Source of the DNA: Dendrosporobacter quercicolus
Lineage (GTDB): Bacteria > Bacillota > Negativicutes > DSM-1736 > Dendrosporobacteraceae
Reading direction: 5' to 3'
DNA: 64,000 nt
Assembly (NCBI RefSeq): GCF_900104455.1
Contig: NZ_FNHB01000001.1
Coordinates: 1,193,793-1,257,792 of the forward strand
The notes beneath the pieces were generated by a model. That model had not been told where the DNA came from. It worked only from the letters and a program-made list of their open reading frames with translations, and searched no databases. Below, in pieces: positions 16,818 to 29,062 of the stretch. Within the stretch, counting starts at the first letter, position 1, and the number at the start of each line of letters is the position of its first letter. The translations under genes were made by a program, and so were the position numbers.

Positions 16818-18254
16818 TTAAAGCAGTTTTTGTTTTAACAGCTTATTTACCATATCCGGATTGGCCCGGCCCTTGGTTTGTTTCATAATTTGACCGACCA
16901 AAAATCCTAATGCCCGGTCTTTTCCGGCTTTAAAATCAGCCACCGACTGGGGATTGGCGGCAATGACCGTATCGACAATAGCCTCAATCTCACCGCTGTC
17001 GGTGATTTGCACCAGGCCTTTTTCTTTTACAATGACCGCTGCCGCTTTATCGCTTGACCACATTTCCTCAAAAACCGTTTTGGCAATCTTACTGGAAATG
17101 GTGCCTTTCTCAATCAGCTCAATCAAGCCGGCTAAGCGTTCCGGGCCAACCGGGCATTCCGTGATGCTTAAGCACGCCGAATTGAGAAACTTGGCTACTT
17201 CGCCCATCAGCCAGTTGGCTGCCGCTTTGGGGTCAGCCTTGGCTGCGACGATTTGATCATAATAATCGGCAAGCAACCGGCTGGCGGTAATCACCCCGGC
17301 ATCATACCCCGACAAACCATAATCCTTCATCAGCCGCTGTTTGCGGGCATCCGGCAATTCCGGCAGGCTGGCCCGGATGGCTTCAACCTGCGCCGGGTCA
17401 ACCACGATCGGCACCAGATCAGGCTCGGGGAAATACCGGTAGTCATGGGCCTGTTCCTTGCTGCGCATCGAAACGGTAATGCCTTTGCTGTCGTCCCACG
17501 ACCGGGTTTCCTGAACAATCCGACCGCCGTCCTCCAGCACCTCGGCCTGCCGCTCAACCTCGTATTCCAAACCCTTCTGCACCATTTTAAACGAATTCAT
17601 GTTTTTAATTTCGGTTTTGGTGCCAAATTTAGCCTCACCCCGCGGCCGGAGTGAAATGTTGGCGTCGCAACGCAGGCTGCCTTCTTCCATTTTGCAGTCG
17701 GACACATCAATGTATTCCAGAATGGACTTGATTTTTTCCACATAGGCCTTGGCTTCCTCCGGCGAGCGCAAGTCCGGCTCGGACACAATTTCAATCAGCG
17801 GCACTCCGGTCCGGTTATAGTCCACCAGGGCATAATCCGAGCTGGCAATGGTGCCCGAATGCACCAGTTTGCCGGCGTCTTCCTCCATATGAACCCTGGT
17901 AATGCCAATCCGCTTGGTCTGGCCATTGACGTCAATATCAAGATAACCATTCACCGCAATCGGCAGGTCATACTGTGAGGTCTGAAAATTTTTCGGCAGG
18001 TCGGGATAATAGTAATTTTTCCGGTCAAATTTGCTGAATGGTAAAATCGAACAATTGAGCGCCAGCCCTGCTTTGATGGCAAACTCCACCACCCGTTCGT
18101 TGATGACCGGCAATACGCCCGGCAGCCCTAGGCAAACCGGACAGACATTGGTATTCTGAGCTGAGCCGAACTGCGTGCTGCAGCCGCAAAAGATCTTGGA
18201 ATTGGTCTTTAATTCACTATGTACTTCAATCCCGATGACAATTTCATAATCCAT
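16818..18254 (-). CDS. gatB: Asp/Glu-tRNA amidotransferase subunit B
   Basis: The 478-residue protein starts [17 protein letters not shown]. It has the conserved zinc-binding cysteines (FCGCS and [11 protein letters not shown], about residues 22-45), the central cradle domain and the C-terminal YqeY-like tail domain (about 410-478). GatB phosphorylates the misacylated Glu/Asp on tRNA-Gln/tRNA-Asn and holds the tRNA while GatA supplies ammonia. The start codon directly follows the gatA stop, and GAGG lies at the end of gatA. It is the last gene of gatCAB and ends in a strong terminator. Confidence 0.95.
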   Translation of the reverse strand: MDYEIVIGIEVHSELKTNSKIFCGCSTQFGSAQNTNVCPVCLGLPGVLPVINERVVEFAIKAGLALNCSILPFSKFDRKNYYYPDLPKNFQTSQYDLPIAVNGYLDIDVNGQTKRIGITRVHMEEDAGKLVHSGTIASSDYALVDYNRTGVPLIEIVSEPDLRSPEEAKAYVEKIKSILEYIDVSDCKMEEGSLRCDANISLRPRGEAKFGTKTEIKNMNSFKMVQKGLEYEVERQAEVLEDGGRIVQETRSWDDSKGITVSMRSKEQAHDYRYFPEPDLVPIVVDPAQVEAIRASLPELPDARKQRLMKDYGLSGYDAGVITASRLLADYYDQIVAAKADPKAAANWLMGEVAKFLNSACLSITECPVGPERLAGLIELIEKGTISSKIAKTVFEEMWSSDKAAAVIVKEKGLVQITDSGEIEAIVDTVIAANPQSVADFKAGKDRALGFLVGQIMKQTKGRANPDMVNKLLKQKLL

Positions 18255-19721
18255 TTATTTAACCTCCCCGAGCGGCGCAAAACGCTTGTGGTAGTCATTG
18301 TTTTGTTCAAAGGTATAGGCGGTGCGGATAATGGTCTCTTCCGCCAGCGGTTTGCCGATAATCTGCAGGCCGATCGGCAGGATTCCGGAAAAACCACAGG
18401 GAATGGAAATAGCCGGTACACCGGCCAGGTTAACTGGAATGGTGCAGACATCCTGCAAATACATCGACAAGGGATCGTCGGCTTTTTCGCCAAATTTAAA
18501 CGCCGTGGTGGGCGCGGTCGGGGTAATCAGTACATCCACTTTTTCAAAAGCGCGGTCAAAATCCTGCTTGACCAGGGTACGTATTTTCAGCGCCTTCAGA
18601 TAGTAAGCGTCATAATAGCCTGAACTTAACGCATAGGTGCCCAGCATAATCCGGCGTTTAACCTCAGGGCCAAAGGCCTCGCTCCTGGTTTTCCTGTACA
18701 TGTCGATAATATCGCTGCCGCCGGCGGCCCGGTGCCCAAAGCCCACGCCGTCATAGCGGGCCAGATTTGAGCTGGCCTCAGCCGGAGCTATCAGGTAGTA
18801 AGCCGAAAGGGCATACTGGGTATGGGGCATGGAAATTTCGGTAAGCTCAGCGCCTAGCGCCACGAGTTGGTCAATGGCCCGGCGAATGGATTTTTCCACT
18901 TCAGGATCCATGCCTGGCACAAAATATTCGCGGGGCAAGCCAATTTTCAAACCCTTAATGCCCGGTACCAGAGCCTTGGTAAAATCAGGCGCTGCCGCGT
19001 TGATGGAGGTTGAATCCTTGGCGTCATAGCCGGCAATGGCATTCATGACATAAGCGCAGTCGGTCACATCACGGGAGATTGGCCCGATTTGATCCAGGGA
19101 TGAAGCAAAAGCCACCAGGCCATAGCGGGAAACGCGGCCATAGGTCGGTTTCAGGCCAACCTGACCGCAATAGGCGGCCGGCTGACGGATCGAGCCGCCG
19201 GTATCGGAGCCCAGCGCCCAGATCGCTTCACCGGCGGCAACCGCAGCGGCCGAACCGCCGCTTGAACCTCCGGGAACCGCCGTTAAATCCCAGGGATTGC
19301 GGGTTGACTGGAAAGCGGAATTCTCGGTCGAACCGCCCATGGCAAATTCATCAAGATTGGCTTTACCGACAATCACCGCATCTTCACCTAATTTTTCCAT
19401 GACTGTGGCATTATAAGGCGGCGTAAAGCCGGCCAGTATCTTCGAGGCGCAGGTGGTTTTCACCCCTGACGTACAAATATTATCCTTAATCGCGCCGGGA
19501 ATACCGGCTAATGGCGATACCGGCTCGCCGCGCTGGATTTTTGCGTCAACTGCTTTGGCGCGCTGGAGTGCAGTGTCCTGCATTTTTGTAATATAGGCCT
19601 GAACATCGCCTTCAACCGCATTCATCCGTTCCAGGACTGAACTGGTGATTTCAGCAGCCGAAACTTCTTTGGCCTGCAGCAAGCAATGCAATTGATGGAC
19701 CGTTTGTTTAAACAACTCCAT
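18255..19721 (-). CDS. gatA: Asp/Glu-tRNA amidotransferase subunit A
   Basis: The 488-residue amidase has the Ser-cisSer-Lys triad. Lys79 is in PGAIKDN, Ser153 is in the GGSSGGS loop and the nucleophile Ser177 is in TGGSIRQPA. It releases ammonia from glutamine for the transamidation carried out on GatB. GGAGGAAAAACT precedes the ATG. It lies between gatC (11 bases) and gatB (adjacent), and the length is normal. Confidence 0.95.
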   Translation of the reverse strand: MELFKQTVHQLHCLLQAKEVSAAEITSSVLERMNAVEGDVQAYITKMQDTALQRAKAVDAKIQRGEPVSPLAGIPGAIKDNICTSGVKTTCASKILAGFTPPYNATVMEKLGEDAVIVGKANLDEFAMGGSTENSAFQSTRNPWDLTAVPGGSSGGSAAAVAAGEAIWALGSDTGGSIRQPAAYCGQVGLKPTYGRVSRYGLVAFASSLDQIGPISRDVTDCAYVMNAIAGYDAKDSTSINAAAPDFTKALVPGIKGLKIGLPREYFVPGMDPEVEKSIRRAIDQLVALGAELTEISMPHTQYALSAYYLIAPAEASSNLARYDGVGFGHRAAGGSDIIDMYRKTRSEAFGPEVKRRIMLGTYALSSGYYDAYYLKALKIRTLVKQDFDRAFEKVDVLITPTAPTTAFKFGEKADDPLSMYLQDVCTIPVNLAGVPAISIPCGFSGILPIGLQIIGKPLAEETIIRTAYTFEQNNDYHKRFAPLGEVK

Positions 19722-19732
19722 AGTTTTTCCTC

Positions 19733-20023
19733 CTAGCCTTCCATAATCTTAGGCACTTTAAAATAGCCGTTTTCCTGCGAGGGCGCATTCGTCAGCGCCA
19801 GTTCACGCGCCAGGGACGGTTTTACTTCATCAGGCCGCAGGACATTTCTAAGCGGCAATACATGAGCGGTCGGTTCAACTCCTTCAACATTGACCTGCGT
19901 TAAAACATCCGCATAGTCTAGAAAGGCGTTGAGCTGCTCAGTAGACTTTACCAGCTCGGCTTCCGAAAACTCCAGCCGTGACAGTAAAGCAACATTTTCT
20001 ACATCTTTACGGGTTATTTTCAT
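19733..20023 (-). CDS. gatC: Asp/Glu-tRNA amidotransferase subunit C
   Basis: The 96-residue protein begins [20 protein letters not shown] and contains the proline-rich C-terminal part with LRPDEVKP and VPKIMEG that wraps around GatA. The start at 20023 gives the family's usual N-terminus; five more codons are open upstream. It is first of gatCAB and follows ligA by about 115 bases that contain no clear terminator, so it may share the pcrA-ligA transcript. Confidence 0.92.
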   Translation of the reverse strand: MKITRKDVENVALLSRLEFSEAELVKSTEQLNAFLDYADVLTQVNVEGVEPTAHVLPLRNVLRPDEVKPSLARELALTNAPSQENGYFKVPKIMEG

Positions 20024-20138
20024 GATTTCACCATCCATACGATAATCATTTGCCTATCGTCATAGGCCTGTAGTCTATTCTTGCAATTCCCATATAAATC
20101 ATATTATACCACGCTTGTCCAGTCCTGAAACCGGTAAT

Positions 20139-22190
<2,052 letters not shown>

Positions 22191-22196
22191 TTAAGC

Positions 22197-24422
22197 TTAT
22201 ACTTCAACTTTGGCGATTGGGGCATATTTAAGCATCAGCTCTTTAATTCCCTGACCGGGAAAGGCGACTTTCAGCGCCTGATCCTCGCCCTGGCCCCGCA
22301 CATCAACCACTGTACCAACGCCCCATTTGCTGTGCTGGGCTTTATCGCCAACCTTCCAGGCGACAGGCTGCCCGGTCGGACGCACCGCCGCTCTTGCCGC
22401 CGGAGCAGCCGGGCCGGCCGCCGCCGGCATTTGCCGCCCAGCCCCTGTCCCGCCGCCAAACCCGGAACTCCAGGCAGCCGGACGGCTGGGCCGCATTTCC
22501 ACCCGTTCCAGAACGGACGGCGGAATTTCGCTTAAAAACCGCGATGCCGGATACATGATGGTCTTGCCGTAAATGGTTCTCATCCGGGCATTGGTGAGAT
22601 ATAATTTTCGCCGGGCCCTGGTAATGCCCACATAACATATTCTGCGTTCTTCTTCAATTTCGCATTCATTCATCAGTGTCCGGGCGTGCGGAAACAGCCC
22701 TTCTTCCAGCCCAGCCATAAAAGCCACCGGAAACTCCAGTCCTTTGGCCGAATGCAGCGTCATCAATGTCACCTTTTCGCCATTGGTCTCAGCGGTATCA
22801 AGATCGGAAACCAACGCCACATGGCTTAAAAAATTCTCCAGATTATGTTCCAGTTCCCCATTGGCAAATTCTTTGGCCACGCTTAATAATTCCCGCAAGT
22901 TTTCAATCCGTACCTCACTCTGCGGGGTTTGTTCCTTTTCCAGTTCGGCCAGATAACCCGAAGCGGTCATTACTTTGTCGATCAGGTCGGCGACCGCCAG
23001 CGAATTCTGCTCGCTCATCAGCGTAAAAATGAACTCCGCCAGGTCTTCCAGCGGCCGTTTGGCCCGGGCCGTCAACCCGGGCACCAGCTCCGGATTTGAC
23101 ACCACGTCAAACAGCGTCAGCCCGTTGCCGCCCGCATAGTCGTTCAGCCGGCCGATGGTGGTATCGCCAATGCCCCGGCGCGGAACATTAATGATGCGCA
23201 GCAGGCTGACGGTATCGGCCGGATTAAAGATGACCCTCAGGTAAGCCAGGATATCCTTAATTTCTTTGCGGTCATAAAATCTCAGTCCGCCCACCATCGT
23301 GTAAGGAATGCCATTTTTCATAAAGGCTTCCTCAATGACCCGGGACTGCACATTGGTACGGTACAGGACGGCCATATCGCCGTAACCGGTATTGTAGACG
23401 GTATTGAGCTTAATGATATTGCTGGCGATATACTGCGCTTCATCACGCTCGTCATTGGCCAGATAATAGCTGATTGGCTCGCCGGCCGTATTCTCCGTCC
23501 ACAGCTCTTTGGGCTTCCGGTCGGCATTATGTTCAATGACGGCATTGGCCGCCGCTAAAATAGTCTTGGTTGAACGGTAGTTTTGCTCCAGCTTAACGAC
23601 TTTCGCTTCCGGGTAATCTTTTTCAAAATCCATGATATTGCGGATATCAGCGCCGCGCCAGCCGTAAATACTTTGGTCGGCGTCGCCCACCACACAAAGA
23701 TTCCGGTGCTTCGCCGCCAGCAAATGCGCCAGCAGATACTGGGCATGGTTGGTATCCTGGTATTCATCAATCAGAATATATTTAAATTTATTCTGATACT
23801 TTTCGCACACCTCGGGATTGGTTTCCAGCAGCCGCACGGTATACAGCAGTAAATCATCAAAATCCAGCGCATTATGATTACGCAGTTTAGCCTGATACAG
23901 CTTGTAAATCTCCGCGACCTTCCCGGCAAAAAACGTATCGGCGGTCCGGGCAAATTCCCATTCATCGGTTAAGGCGTTTTTGGCATTGGAAATCATCGAC
24001 TGAATGCTGTTGGGCGCAAATTGCTTGTCATCCAGATTCAGCTCTTTCAGGCAGGCTTTGACTACCGCCTGGCAGTCACCGGCATCATAAATGACAAAAT
24101 TACGCTGGTAACCGGGGACAGCGTCGATTTCCAGCCGCAAAAACTTGGCGCAAAAAGCATGGAAGGTACTCAGCCAGATATCCTTGGACCGGAGTCCCAC
24201 CATCCGTTCAACCCGCTCCCGCATTTCAGCCGCAGCCTTGTTGGTAAACGTAATGGCCAATATATTGTACGGCGCTACACCCTGCTCCAGTAAATAGGCA
24301 ATTCGGCAGGTTAATACTTTGGTTTTGCCCGAACCCGCTCCGGCCATAATCAGCAAAGGGCCGTCAATATGCGCCGCAGCTTCAGCCTGCGCCGGATTTA
24401 ATCCGTCAAATATGTTCTGCAT
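22197..24422 (-). CDS. pcrA: UvrD/PcrA-type DNA helicase
   Basis: The 741-residue superfamily 1 helicase shows motif I AGAGSGKTKVL (about residues 28-38), motif II LIDEYQDTN, motif III GDADQSIYGWRGAD and motif IV QNYRST. Motif V/VI elements VTLMTLHSAKGLEF and YVGITRAR follow. The C-terminal tail has a linker and a KVGDKAQHSKWGVGTV Tudor-like domain that binds RNA polymerase in PcrA. GGAGG precedes the ATG. It is the first gene of a run pcrA-ligA-gatCAB. Confidence 0.93.
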   Translation of the reverse strand: MQNIFDGLNPAQAEAAAHIDGPLLIMAGAGSGKTKVLTCRIAYLLEQGVAPYNILAITFTNKAAAEMRERVERMVGLRSKDIWLSTFHAFCAKFLRLEIDAVPGYQRNFVIYDAGDCQAVVKACLKELNLDDKQFAPNSIQSMISNAKNALTDEWEFARTADTFFAGKVAEIYKLYQAKLRNHNALDFDDLLLYTVRLLETNPEVCEKYQNKFKYILIDEYQDTNHAQYLLAHLLAAKHRNLCVVGDADQSIYGWRGADIRNIMDFEKDYPEAKVVKLEQNYRSTKTILAAANAVIEHNADRKPKELWTENTAGEPISYYLANDERDEAQYIASNIIKLNTVYNTGYGDMAVLYRTNVQSRVIEEAFMKNGIPYTMVGGLRFYDRKEIKDILAYLRVIFNPADTVSLLRIINVPRRGIGDTTIGRLNDYAGGNGLTLFDVVSNPELVPGLTARAKRPLEDLAEFIFTLMSEQNSLAVADLIDKVMTASGYLAELEKEQTPQSEVRIENLRELLSVAKEFANGELEHNLENFLSHVALVSDLDTAETNGEKVTLMTLHSAKGLEFPVAFMAGLEEGLFPHARTLMNECEIEEERRICYVGITRARRKLYLTNARMRTIYGKTIMYPASRFLSEIPPSVLERVEMRPSRPAAWSSGFGGGTGAGRQMPAAAGPAAPAARAAVRPTGQPVAWKVGDKAQHSKWGVGTVVDVRGQGEDQALKVAFPGQGIKELMLKYAPIAKVEV

Positions 24423-24475
24423 AATGCCTCCGTAAGATATTCATGGAAATTCCATCAATATCGCTGTTTTAAAGT

Positions 24476-24503
24476 AGTATAACATGTATATTTTCGGCAA
24501 CAA
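24476..24503 (-). promoter_or_regulatory. Probable promoter of pcrA
   Basis: On the minus strand TTGTTG and TATACT are separated by 16 bases, with the -10 about 55 bases before the pcrA start. A palindrome ATGGAAATTCCAT follows in the leader. Confidence 0.45.
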
Positions 24504-24545
24504 GTACTATTTTCCTTTCCTCCGGCCAGAAAAGCATAAGAGAAT

Positions 24546-24828
24546 ACGGGGAAACGGTGTTTAACCGCAAAGTACTCGAAGGACATAAAGAGGGGACGCG
24601 AGGGGTTATAGTGGGAACGGATTTGAACCACAGAGGGCACGGAGTACACGGAGGATTAACGGGAGTAGAGGTTTTTATATGAATTTCCGGTGCAATGATT
24701 TGCGCCGTTCTCTGGTTCCCTCAGTGACCTCTGTGTCCTCTGTGGTTCCAGGGACGGGTTTGCAAGAGGTTTACGGGGGAACGGTGGTTAGCCGCAATGT
24801 ACGCGAAGGACATAAAGCGGGGACGTAA
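24546..24828. repeat. Intergenic repeat family, block 1
   Basis: This block contains module B (CCGCAAAGTACTCGAAGGAC) at both ends. Module A lies inside in two orientations: ACCACAGAGGGCACGGAGTA and the complementary CCTCTGTGTCCTCTGTGGTT. The spacer contains CCGGTGCAATGATTTGCGCC. The same modules recur at 28.8, 29.1, 31.9 and 35.1 kb. The block lies between pcrA and the pyrophosphatase gene and codes for no protein. Confidence 0.85.
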
Positions 24829-24859
24829 AAAAATGATAGCCTGTGGTTAACAGGCTATC
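24826..24859 (-). terminator. Terminator of the pyrophosphatase gene
   Basis: GATAGCCTG and CAGGCTATC form a 9-base stem followed on the minus strand by ATTTTTTTA. It lies directly behind the stop codon and abuts repeat block 1. Confidence 0.85.
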
Positions 24860-24867
24860 GGGCAGGT

Positions 24868-26505
24868 CTAAAAATTGCGGGCGGCTTCCACCATTGGCGG
24901 AATTACTTGTTTTTTCCGGGACATCACGCCGGGCAGATAAACCATGCTGTCTTGCCCTCTGCCGCCAAAGGCTTCGGCGATTAATGCCGTAGGCTGCCCG
25001 GCGTAAATCAGCTGCGTGCCTTCCTGAATGATATCGGTAATCATCAGCAGGGCCATATCATAGTTTTCCTTAAGCAGCATAGCGTCCATTGCGGTCAGTA
25101 GATCGGCTTTAACCGCCAGCACCTCTGCGGTATCCATCACGGATATCTGGGCAATCGCCATCCGGTATTCACCAATCTGAAACTCTTTTAAATCATTGTG
25201 TACAATCTCTCCGGCCTGCATATCGCCAATGCCCGAGCCAGCCTTGAGCAGCGCCAGGCCGAACTCCTGCATATCCAGTCCGGCAATCGCCGCCAGTTTC
25301 TCCGCGGTCTCCCGGTCATAAGCAGTTGCCGTAGGCGATTTAAATAGAACGGTGTCAGATACAATCGCCGCCAGCAGTAAGCCGGCAATGTCAGCCGGCA
25401 GCTCCACCCCGCGATGCCAGTGCATGTTGGCAACAATTGTGCCGGTCGACCCTACCGGCTCATGACGGATAAAAATCGGTTCGCCGGTTTGCAGGCCCCC
25501 TAAGCGGTGATGATCAATAATTTCTATAATTTGCGCTTCTTCAATGCCCTCAACGGCCTGAGACCGTTCGTTATGATCAACCAGAATGATTTTTTCCCGG
25601 TTCGTGACAATCAGCTGATCACGGGCAATCAGACCGACCAGTTTGCCATTTTCCACTACCGGAAAAGTACGGTGATGGTTGTCGGCGATAATCTCTCTGG
25701 TGTCATTGACCAAATCGGAAGGCTTAAATGTAATGACCTTTTTTTGCATAATCATGCTTACCGGAATGCACTGATTGATCAACCGGGCGCAGGTGTAGGT
25801 ATCATGCGGCGCACTGATTACGGCAATCCCCCTGCTTGCCGCCTCAGCTAAAATTTCCGGTCCAACCTGAGCCGCGCCGGTGACTACCAGGCAAGCGATA
25901 TTTTGAGCAATGCATTCCAGTAAAGTGCTGCCCCGGTCGCCAACCAGCACCACATCACCGGGCTCGATAACCTGCTGGATTGTGCTTGTACTGCCTGCGG
26001 CAATTCTTACTTTGCCGGTAACCTTCCGGTTCAGGCTGCCGCCTTGCACCACCGTGCCGTCCAGCACCCGGACGAGAGCGGTCAGCTCAACGCCCGCCTC
26101 GGATAAATCCTGCATTTCCAGTTCGTCAAAATACCGTTTAGCCAGATCAGTAACCGAAACGATCCCCGCTAAGACGGTATTTTCATCAATGACCGGCACC
26201 GATTTTACTTCATGCCGGCGCATCACTTTGCCCAGTTCGCGGAGGGTATCGTCCGGCTGTACCACAATCGCGCTGTCCAGCATGACATCCCTGACCCGCG
26301 GATGTAAGTCGGTAATCAGCTTGGGCGCTGCCACCCCGAATTTTTCCAGAACAAATTTGGTTTCGGCATTTATCTTACCGGCTCTGGCCGGAACAACATT
26401 TTCTCCTAGCGCTCTTTTTAAATTAGCGTAACCAATGGCCGAACAGATTGAATCAGTATCCGGATTGCGATGTCCAATAATATAAATAGGTTTAGAAAAC
26501 TTCAT
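24868..26505 (-). CDS. Manganese-dependent inorganic pyrophosphatase with CBS and DRTGG domains
   Basis: Starting at the ATG behind GGAGGTAAATGG, the 545-residue product opens with MKFSKPIYIIGHRNPDTDSI, the first metal-binding motif of DHH-family II pyrophosphatases. An insert holds two CBS motifs (RVRDVMLDSAIVV and PSDLVNDTREII) around a DRTGG domain. The catalytic core resumes with LVDHNERSQ, the DHH motif in IIDHHRLGG and the DHHA2 domain. It hydrolyses pyrophosphate. In related enzymes the CBS part binds adenine nucleotides and diadenosine polyphosphates and sets activity. The 35 extra codons upstream lack a ribosome binding site. Confidence 0.88.
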   Translation of the reverse strand: MKFSKPIYIIGHRNPDTDSICSAIGYANLKRALGENVVPARAGKINAETKFVLEKFGVAAPKLITDLHPRVRDVMLDSAIVVQPDDTLRELGKVMRRHEVKSVPVIDENTVLAGIVSVTDLAKRYFDELEMQDLSEAGVELTALVRVLDGTVVQGGSLNRKVTGKVRIAAGSTSTIQQVIEPGDVVLVGDRGSTLLECIAQNIACLVVTGAAQVGPEILAEAASRGIAVISAPHDTYTCARLINQCIPVSMIMQKKVITFKPSDLVNDTREIIADNHHRTFPVVENGKLVGLIARDQLIVTNREKIILVDHNERSQAVEGIEEAQIIEIIDHHRLGGLQTGEPIFIRHEPVGSTGTIVANMHWHRGVELPADIAGLLLAAIVSDTVLFKSPTATAYDRETAEKLAAIAGLDMQEFGLALLKAGSGIGDMQAGEIVHNDLKEFQIGEYRMAIAQISVMDTAEVLAVKADLLTAMDAMLLKENYDMALLMITDIIQEGTQLIYAGQPTALIAEAFGGRGQDSMVYLPGVMSRKKQVIPPMVEAARNF

Positions 26506-26633
26506 CCATTTACCTCCAAAGTGTGCTAGTACTCTTTTTTGCCAACATCTATTATACGACATTTTTCGCGTCCGGCGTAGTGGTGTCAGTAAATATTTTT
26601 TACCTAACATTGCTTTTTTAACAGTACAAACGT

Positions 26634-26662
26634 TTGCAAAACATATGTTCGTATAATATAAT
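26634..26662 (+). promoter_or_regulatory. Promoter of the radical-SAM repair pair
   Basis: TTGCAA and TATAAT are separated by exactly 17 bases, and the -10 ends 78 bases before the gene. A LexA-type dyad lies across the -35 end and spacer. Confidence 0.65.
26639..26650. promoter_or_regulatory. LexA-type SOS box
   Basis: AAACATATGTTC reads GAACATATGTTT on the other strand, which fits the GAAC-N4-GTTT/C form of Firmicute LexA sites. It overlaps the -35 element and fills much of the spacer of the promoter at 26634-26662, where a repressor would block RNA polymerase. No LexA gene is in this window, so regulation is inferred. Confidence 0.5.
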
Positions 26663-26740
26663 AAAGATAATCAACCGCCTGCATACGCAGCGGTAAAGAA
26701 AACATAGCCAAGCTTTATCTCAAGCAAGGAGCTGATCCAG

Positions 26741-28066
26741 GTGGATGTTTTTGCGAAACTGAAAATTTTAACCGCCGCAGCAAAATATGATGTGGCCTGC
26801 ACCTCCAGCGGGGTAAATAAAAAAGCTGCGTCCGGCGGCATTGGCAGCGCGGCCGCTTGTGGCATTTGTCACAGCTTTTCCGCGGACGGGCGGTGCATTT
26901 CCCTGCTAAAAGTACTTATGACCAATGTCTGCGCCTATGATTGCCAATACTGCGTCAACCGTACCTCCAACGATACGCCGCGCGCCGCCTTTACCCCGCG
27001 GGAACTGGCTGATCTGACCATTCATTTTTACCGGCGCAATTATATTGAAGGCCTTTTTCTAAGCTCCGGCGTGCTGAAAAATCCCGACTATACCTGTGAA
27101 CAAATGATTGAAACGCTGCGCATTCTGCGCGAGGAATACCGGTTCTCCGGCTATATCCATGCCAAGGCCATCCCTGGCTCCGACAGTGCCTTGCTGACCC
27201 GCCTGGGACTGCTGGCCGACCGGATGAGCGTGAATATCGAATTTCCCTCGCAGGACAGTTTGCAGCTCTTAGCGCCGGATAAAACCAAGCATTCCATTTT
27301 TACCCCCATGGGCTATATTCAAAGCCGTATTCAGGAGAACTCGCGGGACCTGGTAAAATATCGCCGCGCCCCGAAGTTTGCTCCCGCCGGTCAGAGTACG
27401 CAAATGATCATTGGAGCTACACCGGAGACCGATTTTCAAATTTTAAACTTAACCGAAGGCCTTTACAAAAAATATAAACTGAAACGGGTCTTTTTCTCCG
27501 CTTACCTGCCGGTAGCAGACAGCAGCCTCCTGCCGGCTCTGGATACGGCTCCGCCGCTCTGGCGTGAACACCGCCTGTATCAGGCCGACTGGCTGCTGCG
27601 GTTTTACGGTTTTAGGGCCAGCGAACTTCTCGATCAGCAGCACCAGAGCTTCAACCCCTATCTCGATCCAAAATGCAACTGGGCGCTTAATCATATGGAA
27701 TTTTTCCCTGTTGATGTCAACCGCGCTGCCTACCGTGATTTGCTGCGCGTACCAGGCATCGGCGTAACCAGCGCCAAACGCATCATAGCTGCCCGCCGTA
27801 CTACGGCGCTCCACTTCGACGGACTGAAAAAGCTGGGCGTCGTCCTTAAACGGGCCCAGTATTTTATCACCTGCGGCGGAAAAACAGCAAACAATATAAA
27901 AATCGCGCCAAATGCCGCTCTAACTTCTTTACTGTCGGAAAAAACGCACAAACTGCTTCAGGCCAATTTTCCCTCGCCCGCAGAACAGCTTTCTCTTTTT
28001 ACCCAGCCCCAGCACTATCCTCCGCTACAGGAGGAACTGCGAAAATGCATTGCCAGCCAGACCTAA
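26741..28066 (+). CDS. Putative DNA modification/repair radical SAM protein
   Basis: The 441-residue protein has a radical-SAM cluster motif of the form CxxxCxxC in CAYDCQYC (Cys64, 68, 71). Further cysteines (Cys20, 40, 43, 52) in the N-terminal part are typical of the TIGR03916 family. The C-terminus has helix-hairpin-helix DNA-binding motifs (DLLRVPGIGVTSAKRI). The family always lies beside a DUF4130/UDG-like gene, as here, with a 22-base overlap. Its reaction on DNA is not established. The promoter carries a LexA-type site. Confidence 0.87.
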   Translation: MDVFAKLKILTAAAKYDVACTSSGVNKKAASGGIGSAAACGICHSFSADGRCISLLKVLMTNVCAYDCQYCVNRTSNDTPRAAFTPRELADLTIHFYRRNYIEGLFLSSGVLKNPDYTCEQMIETLRILREEYRFSGYIHAKAIPGSDSALLTRLGLLADRMSVNIEFPSQDSLQLLAPDKTKHSIFTPMGYIQSRIQENSRDLVKYRRAPKFAPAGQSTQMIIGATPETDFQILNLTEGLYKKYKLKRVFFSAYLPVADSSLLPALDTAPPLWREHRLYQADWLLRFYGFRASELLDQQHQSFNPYLDPKCNWALNHMEFFPVDVNRAAYRDLLRVPGIGVTSAKRIIAARRTTALHFDGLKKLGVVLKRAQYFITCGGKTANNIKIAPNAALTSLLSEKTHKLLQANFPSPAEQLSLFTQPQHYPPLQEELRKCIASQT

Positions 28067-28893
28067 TTTACTGTTATGACGGAAGTTTCGACGGACTATT
28101 GTGCTGTGTGTTTGAAAGTTACGAGCAAAAAGAAATTCCGCTGGACATCCTTTCGCCCGCTGCCTGCCAGCCGCTGCTCTTTTCAGGCAAGACGATTGTG
28201 ACCGACGCCCGAAAAGCCAACCGGGTGCTGGCTTCAATTCCGGCAAAAATGGGGAATCCAGCGCTGAACTTTGTCCGGCGGGCCTTTTTAACCAGCCTTG
28301 CCCGGAAAGAGATAACCATCCTGCTCTTCCTGCGGCTGGGCTACCGTTACGGCCCGCCGGTAATAAATATGCTGACAAACGAGGTGGTTCATACCCTAGT
28401 TAAGGCGGTTAAGCATCTGGAAAGAGAAAGCCATTTATTGAAAGGGTTTCTACGTTTTTCCATTATCAATGACGTTCTTGTCGGTGAAATAGAACCGAAA
28501 AATTTCGTACTGCCGCTGCTGGCCGGGCATTTTTGTGAGCGTTATCCGGAAGAACGCTTTTTTATTCATGATAAAACTCATGGCATGGGGCTGGTTTATC
28601 AGCCCTACCAGTCGGCAGTCATTCCAGTCGGCAGTCTGGAACTGCCGGAAGTGGATGAGGAGGAACGGACTTTCCGTAAACTGTGGCAGCTGTTTTATGA
28701 TACGATTGCGATCCAGGCGCGGTACAATCCCCAATGCCGGATGAGCCAGATGCCCAAACGCTATTGGACCTGCATGACTGAGTTTGGGCCGGAGGGAGAA
28801 CGGGCTAACCACAGAGGGTCCGGAAAGGGACAAGGGCAAGACGATGTTAACCGCAAAGTACTCGAAGGACGCAAAGGGGACGCGATTAAATAG
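28045..28893 (+). CDS. DUF4130 (TIGR03915) putative DNA repair protein
   Basis: The first about 250 residues match the partner of TIGR03916 radical-SAM proteins, distantly related to uracil-DNA glycosylases. They include YCYDGSFDGLLCCVFESY at the start and HDKTHGMGLVYQ in the second half. The last 29 residues (from ANHRG) are not part of the family: they are the translation of the intergenic repeat at 28803-28882, which has run into the frame and supplies the stop codon. The gene overlaps the radical-SAM gene by 22 bases. The AGGAGG needed for initiation lies inside that gene. Confidence 0.85.
   Translation: MHCQPDLIYCYDGSFDGLLCCVFESYEQKEIPLDILSPAACQPLLFSGKTIVTDARKANRVLASIPAKMGNPALNFVRRAFLTSLARKEITILLFLRLGYRYGPPVINMLTNEVVHTLVKAVKHLERESHLLKGFLRFSIINDVLVGEIEPKNFVLPLLAGHFCERYPEERFFIHDKTHGMGLVYQPYQSAVIPVGSLELPEVDEEERTFRKLWQLFYDTIAIQARYNPQCRMSQMPKRYWTCMTEFGPEGERANHRGSGKGQGQDDVNRKVLEGRKGDAIK
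28803..28882 (+). repeat. Intergenic repeat family, block 2 (inside a coding frame)
   Basis: AACCACAGAGGGTCCGGA-type module A and CGCAAAGTACTCGAAGGACG-type module B lie in phase with the DUF4130 gene and form its last codons. Sequence 28894-29036 after it holds no gene. Confidence 0.8.
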
Positions 28894-29036
28894 AATTAAT
28901 GGTGTTAACAATGATGTTGATTGACGGCGGTCGGCGGGATTTGCAAATCACAGCCGGTGGCAGCGCCGTCGGGAGAAAGCCGGACACACCAGCTTGCAAC
29001 GTTCCCGGCATATAAAGCCATAATAAAAAAACAAAG

Positions 29037-29062
29037 GGCGCGATTATTTCGCGCCTATTTTT
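29037..29062 (+). terminator. Terminator of the radical-SAM/DUF4130 operon
   Basis: GGCGCGA and TCGCGCC pair around a five-base loop and are followed by TATTTTT. It lies 144 bases beyond the DUF4130 stop and just before repeat block 3. Confidence 0.7.
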
